NCBI GenBank assembly: GCA_900551135.1
Contig: URUX01000043.1
Coordinates: 1-15,809 of the forward strand
Direction of reading: 5' to 3'
DNA length: 15,809 nt
Source: an uncultured Clostridium sp.
GTDB taxonomy: Bacteria; Bacillota; Clostridia; Lachnospirales; Lachnospiraceae
Shown: one piece after another, positions 7,658-13,428 of the stretch
How the letters are laid out: the number at the start of each line of letters is the position of its first letter
How positions within the stretch are numbered: the first letter of the stretch is position 1
Notes under the pieces: model-generated
What the model saw: the letters and a program-made list of their open reading frames with translations, nothing else
What the model was told of the DNA's origin: nothing
Databases searched by the model: none
Program-made: the position numbers and the translations under genes

Positions 7658-7685
7658 ATTATACTCTTATCTATACATGTGTCAA
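7658..7685 (-). promoter_or_regulatory. consensus sigma-A promoter of the regulator-potABCD operon
   Basis: On the minus strand TTGACA (7680-7685) and TATAAT (7658-7663) are separated by 16 bp. Both hexamers match consensus exactly. Transcription should start near 7651, giving a leader of about 94 nt that includes the tandem repeats. Such a strong promoter usually needs a repressor, which fits the operator-like sites beside it. Confidence 0.8.
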
Positions 7686-7698
7686 TACTTTTGATAGA

Positions 7699-7714
7699 TT
7701 TTTGTTAACAAAAA
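7699..7714. promoter_or_regulatory. 16-bp perfect palindrome between the divergent promoters
   Basis: TTTTTGTTAACAAAAA is perfectly self-complementary. It overlaps the -35 region of the candidate lactonase promoter and lies 14 bp upstream of the pot -35 box. Its core TTTGTTAAC matches the repeat core TTTGTAAAC (minus strand of the leader repeats) at eight of nine positions, so the same regulator may bind both. Confidence 0.4.
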
Positions 7715-7733
7715 ACAATTTTTATGATATGAT
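7705..7733 (+). promoter_or_regulatory. candidate promoter for the lactonase-aroC-rpiB unit
   Basis: TTAACA (7705-7710) and TATGAT (7728-7733) are 17 bp apart. The predicted start near 7740 leaves about 50 nt before the ATG at 7790. The -35 box lies inside the TTTTTGTTAACAAAAA palindrome, so a protein bound there would block it. Confidence 0.45.
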
Positions 7734-7789
7734 AGCATCAGTGTATATAGATGCTGATTAGAAGGGAAAATTTAGGAGGAAACTTTACC

Positions 7790-8848
7790 ATGGAAGGGAA
7801 ATATATGGCTTATGTAGGTTCCTATTCGTACACGGGAAAGGCAAAAGGAATTACCGTATATGATGTGGACGTAGAGAAGGGCACGTTTCAGGAGCGCTGC
7901 GAAGTAGATGTAAACAATTCTTCATATGTAATTGCATCCAGAGACGGCAAGACATTATATTCCATTGCAGATGAGGGAGTTGTATCATTCCGTATTCTGC
8001 CAAATGGCGCATTGACCCGTTTGAACAGTGCGAATATCAAAGGCATGAGAGGATGCCATTTGTCTACAGATGCAGAAGACAAGTACGTATTTGTTTCCGG
8101 TTACCATGACGGCAAGGCTACGATTTTAAAGCTGAATCCGGACGGTTCTATCGGCCGCATCGTAGACGGAGTATTCCATAAAGGTTATGGCAGTGTGGCA
8201 GAGCGTAACTTCCGCCCTCATGTAAGCTGCACCAAAAGAACGCCGGACAATAAATACGTCATGGCAGCAGATTTGGGAATTGACCAGGTTAAGATTTACC
8301 GTTTTGATGAAAAGGAAGAAAAGCTGGTACAGGTAGATGCGATCCGCTGTGAGCGGGAGTCCGCCCCCAGACATTTCCGGTTCAGTTCAGACGGCCGTTT
8401 TATTTATCTGATGTATGAAATCAAGAATGTGATTGATGTCTTTACCTATGAGACTGGCGACAGGGCGCCCAGAATTGAAAAAATTCAGACGATTTCCACG
8501 GTTACAAGCCAGAAGGGAGACAACAACCTGACAGCGGCCTGTGCACTGCGTCTGTCTCCGGATGAAAAGTATGTATATTGTACCAATGCAGGGGATAATG
8601 TGGTAACCGTTTATTCCAGAGATGAGGAAACCGGTCTGCTGGAGATGCTGTTCAGCCTTCCGGTCAGCGGGGATTATCCCAAAGATCTTGCAATTTTCCC
8701 GGATCAGAAGCATATCGCATCCTTAAACCATGACAGTGGTACGATTACGTTTTTTGCGATTGATTATGAGAAAAAGCAGATGGTAATGAGCAGCAGGGAG
8801 ATTCTGGTAAATGAGCCGAACTGCTGCGTCATTGTAAAAGTACAGTAG
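7790..8848 (+). CDS. lactonase family beta-propeller protein (6-phosphogluconolactonase-like)
   Basis: The protein has 352 residues from the chosen ATG at 7790. AGGAGG (7774-7779) lies 10 nt before it. An in-frame ATG at 7751 would add 13 residues but lacks a ribosome binding site. The sequence is a repeated propeller of the lactonase/YbhE family: MAYVGSYSYTGKAKGITVYDVD near the N-terminus, RNFRPHVSCTKRTPDNKYVMAADLG mid-protein (quoted here in part as RPHVSCTKRTPDNKY), repeated DGRFIYLMYE and DEKYVYCTNAGDNVVTVY blades. Family members hydrolyse 6-phosphogluconolactone in the oxidative pentose-phosphate pathway, though many have other or unknown lactone substrates. No signal peptide is seen. 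It heads a unit with aroC (32 bp downstream) and rpiB. The family is firm and the substrate open. Confidence 0.85.
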   Translation: MEGKYMAYVGSYSYTGKAKGITVYDVDVEKGTFQERCEVDVNNSSYVIASRDGKTLYSIADEGVVSFRILPNGALTRLNSANIKGMRGCHLSTDAEDKYVFVSGYHDGKATILKLNPDGSIGRIVDGVFHKGYGSVAERNFRPHVSCTKRTPDNKYVMAADLGIDQVKIYRFDEKEEKLVQVDAIRCERESAPRHFRFSSDGRFIYLMYEIKNVIDVFTYETGDRAPRIEKIQTISTVTSQKGDNNLTAACALRLSPDEKYVYCTNAGDNVVTVYSRDEETGLLEMLFSLPVSGDYPKDLAIFPDQKHIASLNHDSGTITFFAIDYEKKQMVMSSREILVNEPNCCVIVKVQ

Positions 8849-8880
8849 ATCGAGTCAGACATCATCAGGGAGACGAAATT

Positions 8881-10032
8881 ATGGCAGGTTCCACGTTGGG
8901 AACAATATGGAAGATTACAACATGGGGAGAGTCTCATGGGGCAGGCGTTGGAGTGGTAATTGACGGCTGTCCGGCAGGACTGCCCCTGACAGAAGAAGAT
9001 GTTCAGGAATATCTGGATCGGAGAAAGCCGGGACAAAGCCGATTCACTACCCAGCGGCAGGAGGGAGATAAGGCGGAGATTTTGTCCGGCGTATTTGAAG
9101 GGCGCACCACAGGTACGCCCATTGCCATGTTTGTGAGAAATCAGGATCAGAGATCCAAAGATTACGGCAATATTATGGAATTGTACCGCCCTGGACATGC
9201 CGATTACACCTTTGACAAAAAATACGGTTTTCGGGACTACCGGGGCGGCGGCCGCTCTTCTGGAAGGGAGACCATTGGCAGGGTGGCGGCCGGAGCAGTA
9301 GCTGCCAGATTTTTAGAAAGTCTGGGAATTACCATCCGGGCCTTTTCCAAATCCATTGGGCCAGTATCTGTAAGTCCGGATCGGTTTGACTGGGAAGAAC
9401 GGGAGAAAAACCGTCTTTATATGCCGGATGCCCAGGCTGTAAAAGAGGCAGAGTGCTATCTGGAAAAGATGATGGAGCAGAAGGATTCGGTCGGAGGGGT
9501 GATTCAGTGCGAGATAGACGGGCTGCCGGCTGGTATCGGGGAGCCGGTTTTTGATAAACTCAGTTCCAGTCTGGCCAAGGCAGTCATGTCCATTGGAGCC
9601 GTAAAAGGGTTTGAAATCGGAGACGGATTTCAGGCGGCAGCATTAAGCGGATCGGTGAATAATGATTCGTTCCGTATTGATGAAAACGGGAAGATCTATA
9701 AGAAGACCAATCATTCCGGCGGAGTGCTGGGAGGAATCAGCGACGGAAGCAGGCTGACTTTTCGGGCAGCGTTTAAGCCGACCCCTTCCATTGCTTCTGC
9801 ACAGGAGACAGTAAACCGTTTGGGAGAAGAACAGGAAATTATCATCAAAGGGCGTCACGATCCGATTATTGTGCCAAGAGCGGTGGTAGTTGTAGAGGCC
9901 ATGGCAGCCCTGACCATCGCAGATTTGCTTCTGGTATCCATGACGTCCAGGCTGGACCGGATTCAGGCGTTTTTTGCCTATTCAGAAGCGCTGGAAGAAG
10001 AACAGAAAGAAAAGGAGAATGAATTATTATGA
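8881..10032 (+). CDS. aroC: chorismate synthase
   Basis: This 383-residue cytoplasmic enzyme catalyses the last shikimate-pathway step: 5-enolpyruvylshikimate-3-phosphate to chorismate, using reduced flavin. Family signatures are intact: WGESHGAGVGVVIDGCPAG (15-33, with His19), RPGHADYT (103-110, with His106) and GRSSGRETIGRVAAGAVAAR (124-143). The two histidines match the catalytic pair described for the family. Length is typical of the long form. AGGGAG (8867-8872) precedes the ATG by 8 nt. The gene follows the lactonase by 32 bp, and its TGA overlaps the rpiB ATG by 4 nt (ATGA), so the two are translationally coupled. No other shikimate gene is in the window, which is a common situation for dispersed aroC genes. 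Confidence 0.97.
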   Translation: MAGSTLGTIWKITTWGESHGAGVGVVIDGCPAGLPLTEEDVQEYLDRRKPGQSRFTTQRQEGDKAEILSGVFEGRTTGTPIAMFVRNQDQRSKDYGNIMELYRPGHADYTFDKKYGFRDYRGGGRSSGRETIGRVAAGAVAARFLESLGITIRAFSKSIGPVSVSPDRFDWEEREKNRLYMPDAQAVKEAECYLEKMMEQKDSVGGVIQCEIDGLPAGIGEPVFDKLSSSLAKAVMSIGAVKGFEIGDGFQAAALSGSVNNDSFRIDENGKIYKKTNHSGGVLGGISDGSRLTFRAAFKPTPSIASAQETVNRLGEEQEIIIKGRHDPIIVPRAVVVVEAMAALTIADLLLVSMTSRLDRIQAFFAYSEALEEEQKEKENELL

Positions 10033-10469
10033 AGATTGCAATGGGAAACGACCATACAGCAGTAGAACTGAAAACGATTATTAAGGAATTTGTGACAGAA
10101 AAGGGATATGAGGTACTGGATCTTGGAACCAATTCTTCTGAAAGCTGCGATTACCCGGTATATGGGGAAAAAGTGGGAAGAGCCGTGGCATCCGGCGAGG
10201 CAGATCTGGGAATCGTGATCTGCGGCACTGGTGTCGGAATCTCTCTGGCAGCCAATAAAGTAAAGGGAGTACGTGCATGTGTATGCAGCGAACCATACAC
10301 TGCCAAACTTTCCAAAATGCACAACAATTCCAATGTATTAGCATTTGGCGCAAGAGTAGTTGGAAGCGAAATGGCAAAAATGATTACGGAAGAATGGCTG
10401 AATGCAGAGTATGAGGGCGGCCGTCATCAGCGCAGAGTGGATATGCTGATGGAAATTGAAAACCGATAA
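10029..10469 (+). CDS. rpiB: ribose-5-phosphate isomerase B
   Basis: This 146-residue protein belongs to the RpiB/LacAB family, which interconverts ribose-5-phosphate and ribulose-5-phosphate in the non-oxidative pentose-phosphate pathway. The active-site elements of E. coli RpiB are present: Asp8-His9 in GNDHTAVELK, the catalytic-base Cys65 with the anion-binding GTGVG (66-70), CSEPYTAKLS (86-95), His98 in MHNNSNVLAFG and the closing YEGGRHQRRVDML (128-140). Cys65 separates true RpiB from many sugar-phosphate isomerase relatives. It starts 4 nt inside aroC. It supplies a pentose-phosphate function beside the lactonase. The downstream 144 bp carry no strong terminator, only an imperfect hairpin. 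Confidence 0.93.
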   Translation: MKIAMGNDHTAVELKTIIKEFVTEKGYEVLDLGTNSSESCDYPVYGEKVGRAVASGEADLGIVICGTGVGISLAANKVKGVRACVCSEPYTAKLSKMHNNSNVLAFGARVVGSEMAKMITEEWLNAEYEGGRHQRRVDMLMEIENR

Positions 10470-10549
10470 GTCCTTTTCAGCAGAAAAATCTGTAAAGAAA
10501 TGGACGTGGAATCGTTAGAATATCGTAAGGTTTAAGGCGCGCTGCAACC

Positions 10550-10578
10550 TTGAATTTGCCGGATAAAAATGTTAGAAT
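10550..10578 (+). promoter_or_regulatory. candidate promoter of the small secreted protein gene
   Basis: TTGAAT (10550-10555) and TAGAAT (10573-10578) are separated by 17 bp. The predicted start near 10585 gives a short leader of about 29 nt that holds the AGGAG (10601-10605), 8 nt before the ATG. Confidence 0.6.
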
Positions 10579-10613
10579 AATTACACAGAGAGAAGAGAAA
10601 AGGAGCGATTACC

Positions 10614-11096
10614 ATGAGAAGAAAATTATGGACGCTGCTCGTGATGGCAGTTCTCTTCGTTGGTATTTTGGGTACGACGACTGCATTGGCTGCTGATGCA
10701 TCAGGCAGTTTCAGCGCAGACGACGTAGAAATTTCCATTAATGGAGAGGCTGCAACAGTGCTTTCCGGATTGGGAAAAGCCGAGAACTATTACGAGGCCG
10801 ACAACTGCAGCTATCAGGGCAAAGAAAAGGTGTATGTATACAAAGATTTTGAGATTTCCACATATCCTGTAGATCAGAAGGACTACATTAATTCCATCTA
10901 TTTTAAGACTGGAAATGTATCGACAGAAGAGGGGATTGCCATTGGCTCAACTGTGGCAGAGATGCAGGAGATATATGGTACAGGTTACAAAGAATCGAAG
11001 GGCGTTTACAGATATGACTACAAAGGATTTGACTTGACGTTCTACAGCAGCAGGGAAAGCGTAATTAACGGAATCGAATATACTTCAGACAAATAA
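10614..11096 (+). CDS. small secreted protein with two similar SmpA/BLIP-like modules, function unknown
   Basis: This 160-residue protein begins with a clear signal peptide (MRRKLW, then a hydrophobic stretch 7-23). A type I cleavage site ALA|AD is expected after residue 26. There is no lipobox cysteine. The mature part holds two similar modules: 42-97 (NGEAATVLSGLG ... YVYKDFEISTYP ... INSIYF) and 108-156 (IGSTVAEMQEIYG ... YRYDYKGFDLTFYS ... INGIEY). The pattern of helical start, Y-x-Y-K-x-F-E/D and closing INxIxY/F resembles the helix-plus-strands unit of SmpA/BLIP-like folds. This is inference from pattern. It is a single-gene unit with its own promoter and a strong terminator overlapping the stop codon. 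Function is unknown. Binding of a cell-envelope or extracellular partner is only a guess. Confidence 0.8.
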   Translation: MRRKLWTLLVMAVLFVGILGTTTALAADASGSFSADDVEISINGEAATVLSGLGKAENYYEADNCSYQGKEKVYVYKDFEISTYPVDQKDYINSIYFKTGNVSTEEGIAIGSTVAEMQEIYGTGYKESKGVYRYDYKGFDLTFYSSRESVINGIEYTSDK

Positions 11097-11120
11097 AAAA
11101 CAGGCTTAGGCCTGTTTTTT
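11095..11120 (+). terminator. intrinsic terminator, probably bidirectional
   Basis: A CAGGC/GCCTG stem with TTAG loop (11101-11114) is flanked by six A (11095-11100) and six T (11115-11120), extending the pairing to 11 bp. It overlaps the TAA of the secreted protein gene. On the minus strand the symmetric T run makes it a terminator for the LacI remnant as well. Confidence 0.9.
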
Positions 11121-11316
11121 ATTTGTCTGAAGGCCTTCTGTTGGGGCCGGTGCTGTTTCGCATAGTAAGCTGGGCGTGGAGAAGCATGGTTCCGATAGGC
11201 AGCTGATCCATAAGGCTTGCAAGGGCGTAGTAGCCGCATTTGCCAAGTTCTGTCCGCTTCTGCCGAATGGTGGTAAGAGGCGGAGAGGTGTAAGCGGAGG
11301 AAGGAATGTCGTAAAT
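11119..11316 (-). pseudogene. decayed C-terminus of a LacI/GalR-family regulator
   Basis: The minus-strand frame reads YDIPSSAYTSPPLTTIRQKR, then LGKCGYYALASLMDQLPIG and LTMRNSTGPNRR before a stop at 11119-11121. This is the typical end of a LacI-family effector-binding domain (family pattern: GFDDIP, then PPLTTIRQ, then an ELVVRxSTxPP-like strand). Just upstream the bases GGATTTACGACATTCC (minus strand, from 11318) would give GFDDIP if one G were restored after GGATTT, which indicates a single-base deletion. The open frame runs on to 11415, but the sequence there is not LacI-like. The DNA-binding domain and most of the core are missing. About 65 codons remain of an expected 330 or so. It is a gene remnant and not functional. 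Confidence 0.75.
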
Positions 11317-11441
11317 CCGGAAAAATGGGCCAGAATGGTAATTAAAAATATCAGCGCGGCCGGTTTCTTCTCTTCTGATCGTACTATTGCAGAATATAAT
11401 AACGAGATTTGGCATTTATAAAGGAAGTGAGATTTACCAGG
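11317..11441. other. non-coding stretch upstream of the LacI remnant
   Basis: Frames here are short and shadow-like. One minus-strand frame shows RSEEKKPAALIF, faintly like the KPTAVF region of LacI proteins. This would fit a further internal deletion in the same decayed gene, but I cannot establish it. Nothing else is recognisable. Confidence 0.4.
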
Positions 11442-11486
11442 AAAGCCGCACCGTAACGGAGTGAATTCGTTATGGCGCGGCTTTTT
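11442..11486. terminator. long hairpin, likely transcription terminator downstream of signal peptidase
   Basis: AAAGCCGCACCGTAACG (11442-11458) pairs with CGTTATGGCGCGGCTTT (11468-11484) around a 9-nt loop. The 17-position stem has one mismatch and one G-T wobble. On the plus strand the stem runs into five T (11482-11486). On the minus strand it begins 33 bp after the lepB stop but is followed only by TTTCC. It probably ends lepB transcription and blocks read-through from the other side. Confidence 0.6.
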
Positions 11487-11518
11487 GCAGACAGTGGGAT
11501 ATAGATTTCTGAAAAAGT

Positions 11519-12106
11519 TTATTTAATTAAGCCCATTTTGCTAAAGGGGAAATACCGGAATAATACTTTTGCAACGATTTTGTCCTCGGTTACCCAGGTG
11601 TTATCCCAGAAGCGGGCATCCCAGGAATCGTTTCGGTTATCGCCCATCATAAAATAGCTTCCTTCCGGAACTTCAAAATGAAGCGGGTATTCCGGATCAA
11701 ATGTGTCCATAGGCTCTTTCAGATAGGGCTCGTCTAAAGGAGTTTCCGATCCGTTCAAATACACGCCGCCGTCGTGAATATCGACCACATCTCCGGGAAG
11801 CCCGATAACACGTTTGACATAAAAGGTCTTGCCGGAAGGATCATCTGGAAAACGGAAAATGACGACATCTCCCCGTTCTGGCTCTGAAAACTTATAAGAC
11901 AGTCTGGAACCAATGACCCGATCGTGAGCCATAATGGTATTTTCCATAGAAGAAGTGGGTATCTGGCTGTTAGCAATGATGCAGCTGTTTAAAAACAGGG
12001 CGATAAGCGCCGCAGCGATAATAATTTGTATCCAGCTAATCAGTTCAGATTTCCAGTTGACGGTTTCTTTTTGTTCATTATCAGGTTTATCTGGATTCTT
12101 ACTCAT
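11519..12106 (-). CDS. lepB: signal peptidase I
   Basis: From the ATG at 12106 the protein has 195 residues. The longer frame starting at 12124 is not chosen because GAGGAAATTATG places a good ribosome binding site right before 12106, and no such site precedes 12124. A hydrophilic N-terminus is followed by one membrane helix (about 22-44). The catalytic domain faces outside. Motifs are complete: SQIPTSSMENTI with nucleophile Ser53, YVKRVIGLPGD with general base Lys98, and GDNRNDSWDAR (155-165). Single-helix, about 190-residue enzymes of this kind are the Gram-positive SipS type. It removes signal peptides from exported proteins such as the one encoded at 10614. It is divergent from the DUF3810 gene, with a 180-bp shared upstream region. 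Confidence 0.95.
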   Translation of the reverse strand: MSKNPDKPDNEQKETVNWKSELISWIQIIIAAALIALFLNSCIIANSQIPTSSMENTIMAHDRVIGSRLSYKFSEPERGDVVIFRFPDDPSGKTFYVKRVIGLPGDVVDIHDGGVYLNGSETPLDEPYLKEPMDTFDPEYPLHFEVPEGSYFMMGDNRNDSWDARFWDNTWVTEDKIVAKVLFRYFPFSKMGLIK

Positions 12107-12148
12107 AATTTCCTCACTTAACATAAAAATATTTAATGCTAGAGATAG

Positions 12149-12177
12149 AGTTTAAACGAGATTTCACATTTGTGCAA
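12149..12177 (-). promoter_or_regulatory. weak candidate promoter for lepB
   Basis: On the minus strand TTGCAC (12172-12177) and TAAACT (12149-12154) are separated by 17 bp. Both boxes depart from consensus. It overlaps the oppositely directed candidate at 12163-12190, so the two units may compete for polymerase. Confidence 0.25.
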
Positions 12178-12190
12178 GGGTTTTTATAAA
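12163..12190 (+). promoter_or_regulatory. candidate promoter for the DUF3810 gene
   Basis: TTCACA (12163-12168) and TATAAA (12185-12190) are separated by 16 bp, each one base off consensus. Transcription would begin near 12197, about 90 nt before the ATG. An alternative pair, TTGTGC (12170-12175) and TATAAG (12193-12198), also has 17-bp spacing. Confidence 0.45.
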
Positions 12191-12286
12191 AATATAAGAA
12201 AAAACAGGAAAACCGCAGAGATCATTCTATGGCATTTTTCTGCAAAATACAGTAAAATAAAAAGAAACGCTGCTGGAGAATGTCTT

Positions 12287-13357
12287 ATGGTGAAAAAAAT
12301 GAAAAAAGTCTGGCAAATAGCGGGGGCTGTACTGCTTTTTTTGGCTTCTTTTCTGGGAATGGCAGCCGCCAGAAATGTAAATGGTTTTGCAGACTGGTAT
12401 GGAAGTCATATTTATCCGCTGTTAGCCGGAAGTTTGGGAAGAATCAGCGGGATTTTGTCCTTTTCTCTGGTTGAGACAGGACTTTATGGAGTGATTTTAT
12501 GCGGTGTGATTTATGGAATCCGGCATATCAAACGGCCGGGGAAACTCATAAAAAATGCTGTATTTTTCCTGTCCTGTCTTTGCTTTTTGTATGTAATAAA
12601 CTGTGGAATTAATTATTCCAGAACTCCATTTTCAGAAGTGATCCATTTAGAAACGGAAAAATCCGGCGTACAGGAACTGGATAAGTTATGCCAGTATCTT
12701 ACGGATCAGGTGATTCTGGCATCTCAGGAGGAACTGGAACAGACGGTAAAAAACCAGTCCCTGACTTTTAAGGAGACATGGAGACTGGGAAGAGACGGGG
12801 TAAAGGCCATGGAAAAACTGGGCCTTACCTACCCCCAGCTGGGAGGATTTTATCCCAATCCGAAACCAGTAGGCCTATCCTGGATTTTGTCGGTACAGCA
12901 GCTTTCCGGAGTCTATTCGCCGTTTACCGTTGAAGCCAATTTTAATCGTAAAATGACGCCGTACAACATACCGCATACAGTCTGCCATGAACTTTCTCAT
13001 TTAAAAGGTTTTATGAGGGAAGACGAGGCTAATTTTATCGGATATCTGGCCTGTATCGGATCGGACTCACCGGAGTACCGGTACAGCGGGTATCTGATGG
13101 GATGGATTTATGCTACGAATGAACTGTATAAAGAACGGCCGGAACGATATTTTGAACTGTACAGCCGGCTGCCGGAAACAACCGTGGAAAACCTGAATGC
13201 CAACAGTCTGTTTTGGGATCAGTATGAAGGCAGGACAGCGGAAACGGCAGGCAGAATTAATGATACCTATTTAAAATTAAACCAGCAGGAAGACGGTGTG
13301 AAAAGCTATGGAAAAATGGTAGATCTTATGCTGGCTTATTACCGATTGGCATTGTAA
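12287..13357 (+). CDS. DUF3810 family membrane protein with HExxH metallopeptidase motif
   Basis: The ATG at 12287 has GGAGA 7 nt upstream. The reading frame is open from 12170, but that extra 39-residue part is basic, lacks a ribosome binding site and lies over the promoter region, so 356 residues are preferred. Three membrane helices are predicted in the first third (about 7-28, 60-78, 89-108). The rest is soluble and carries HTVCHELSHLKGF with His234, Glu235 and His238, and MREDEANFIGYLAC with the probable third ligand Glu247. This is the DUF3810 pattern, a zincin-like membrane protein of unknown role. The HExxH motif predicts a zinc peptidase but activity is not proven. It is divergent from lepB and followed 71 bp later by glgB, possibly in one transcript. 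Confidence 0.82.
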   Translation: MVKKMKKVWQIAGAVLLFLASFLGMAAARNVNGFADWYGSHIYPLLAGSLGRISGILSFSLVETGLYGVILCGVIYGIRHIKRPGKLIKNAVFFLSCLCFLYVINCGINYSRTPFSEVIHLETEKSGVQELDKLCQYLTDQVILASQEELEQTVKNQSLTFKETWRLGRDGVKAMEKLGLTYPQLGGFYPNPKPVGLSWILSVQQLSGVYSPFTVEANFNRKMTPYNIPHTVCHELSHLKGFMREDEANFIGYLACIGSDSPEYRYSGYLMGWIYATNELYKERPERYFELYSRLPETTVENLNANSLFWDQYEGRTAETAGRINDTYLKLNQQEDGVKSYGKMVDLMLAYYRLAL

Positions 13358-13380
13358 TTTATAAGGAAAAATGGTAAACT
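13352..13380 (+). promoter_or_regulatory. weak candidate promoter for glgB
   Basis: TTGTAA (13352-13357) and TAAACT (13375-13380) are 17 bp apart and overlap the end of the preceding gene. Each has four of six consensus bases. The 71-bp gap to glgB holds nothing else except the strong AGGGGG (13415-13420) ribosome binding site. Confidence 0.25.
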
Positions 13381-13428
13381 GGTTAAAAGAAATTTGTGCA
13401 GAGAGATTATCAACAAGGGGGAAGTATT

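Noticed and set aside
11176..11421. 81-residue plus-strand reading frame
   Set aside because: It is antisense to the recognisable LacI remnant, has no ribosome binding site and its composition is shadow-like.
12170..12286. N-terminal extension of the DUF3810 protein from the ATG at 12170
   Set aside because: It overlaps the promoter region, has no ribosome binding site and adds a basic 39-residue stretch. The ATG at 12287 has GGAGA at good spacing.
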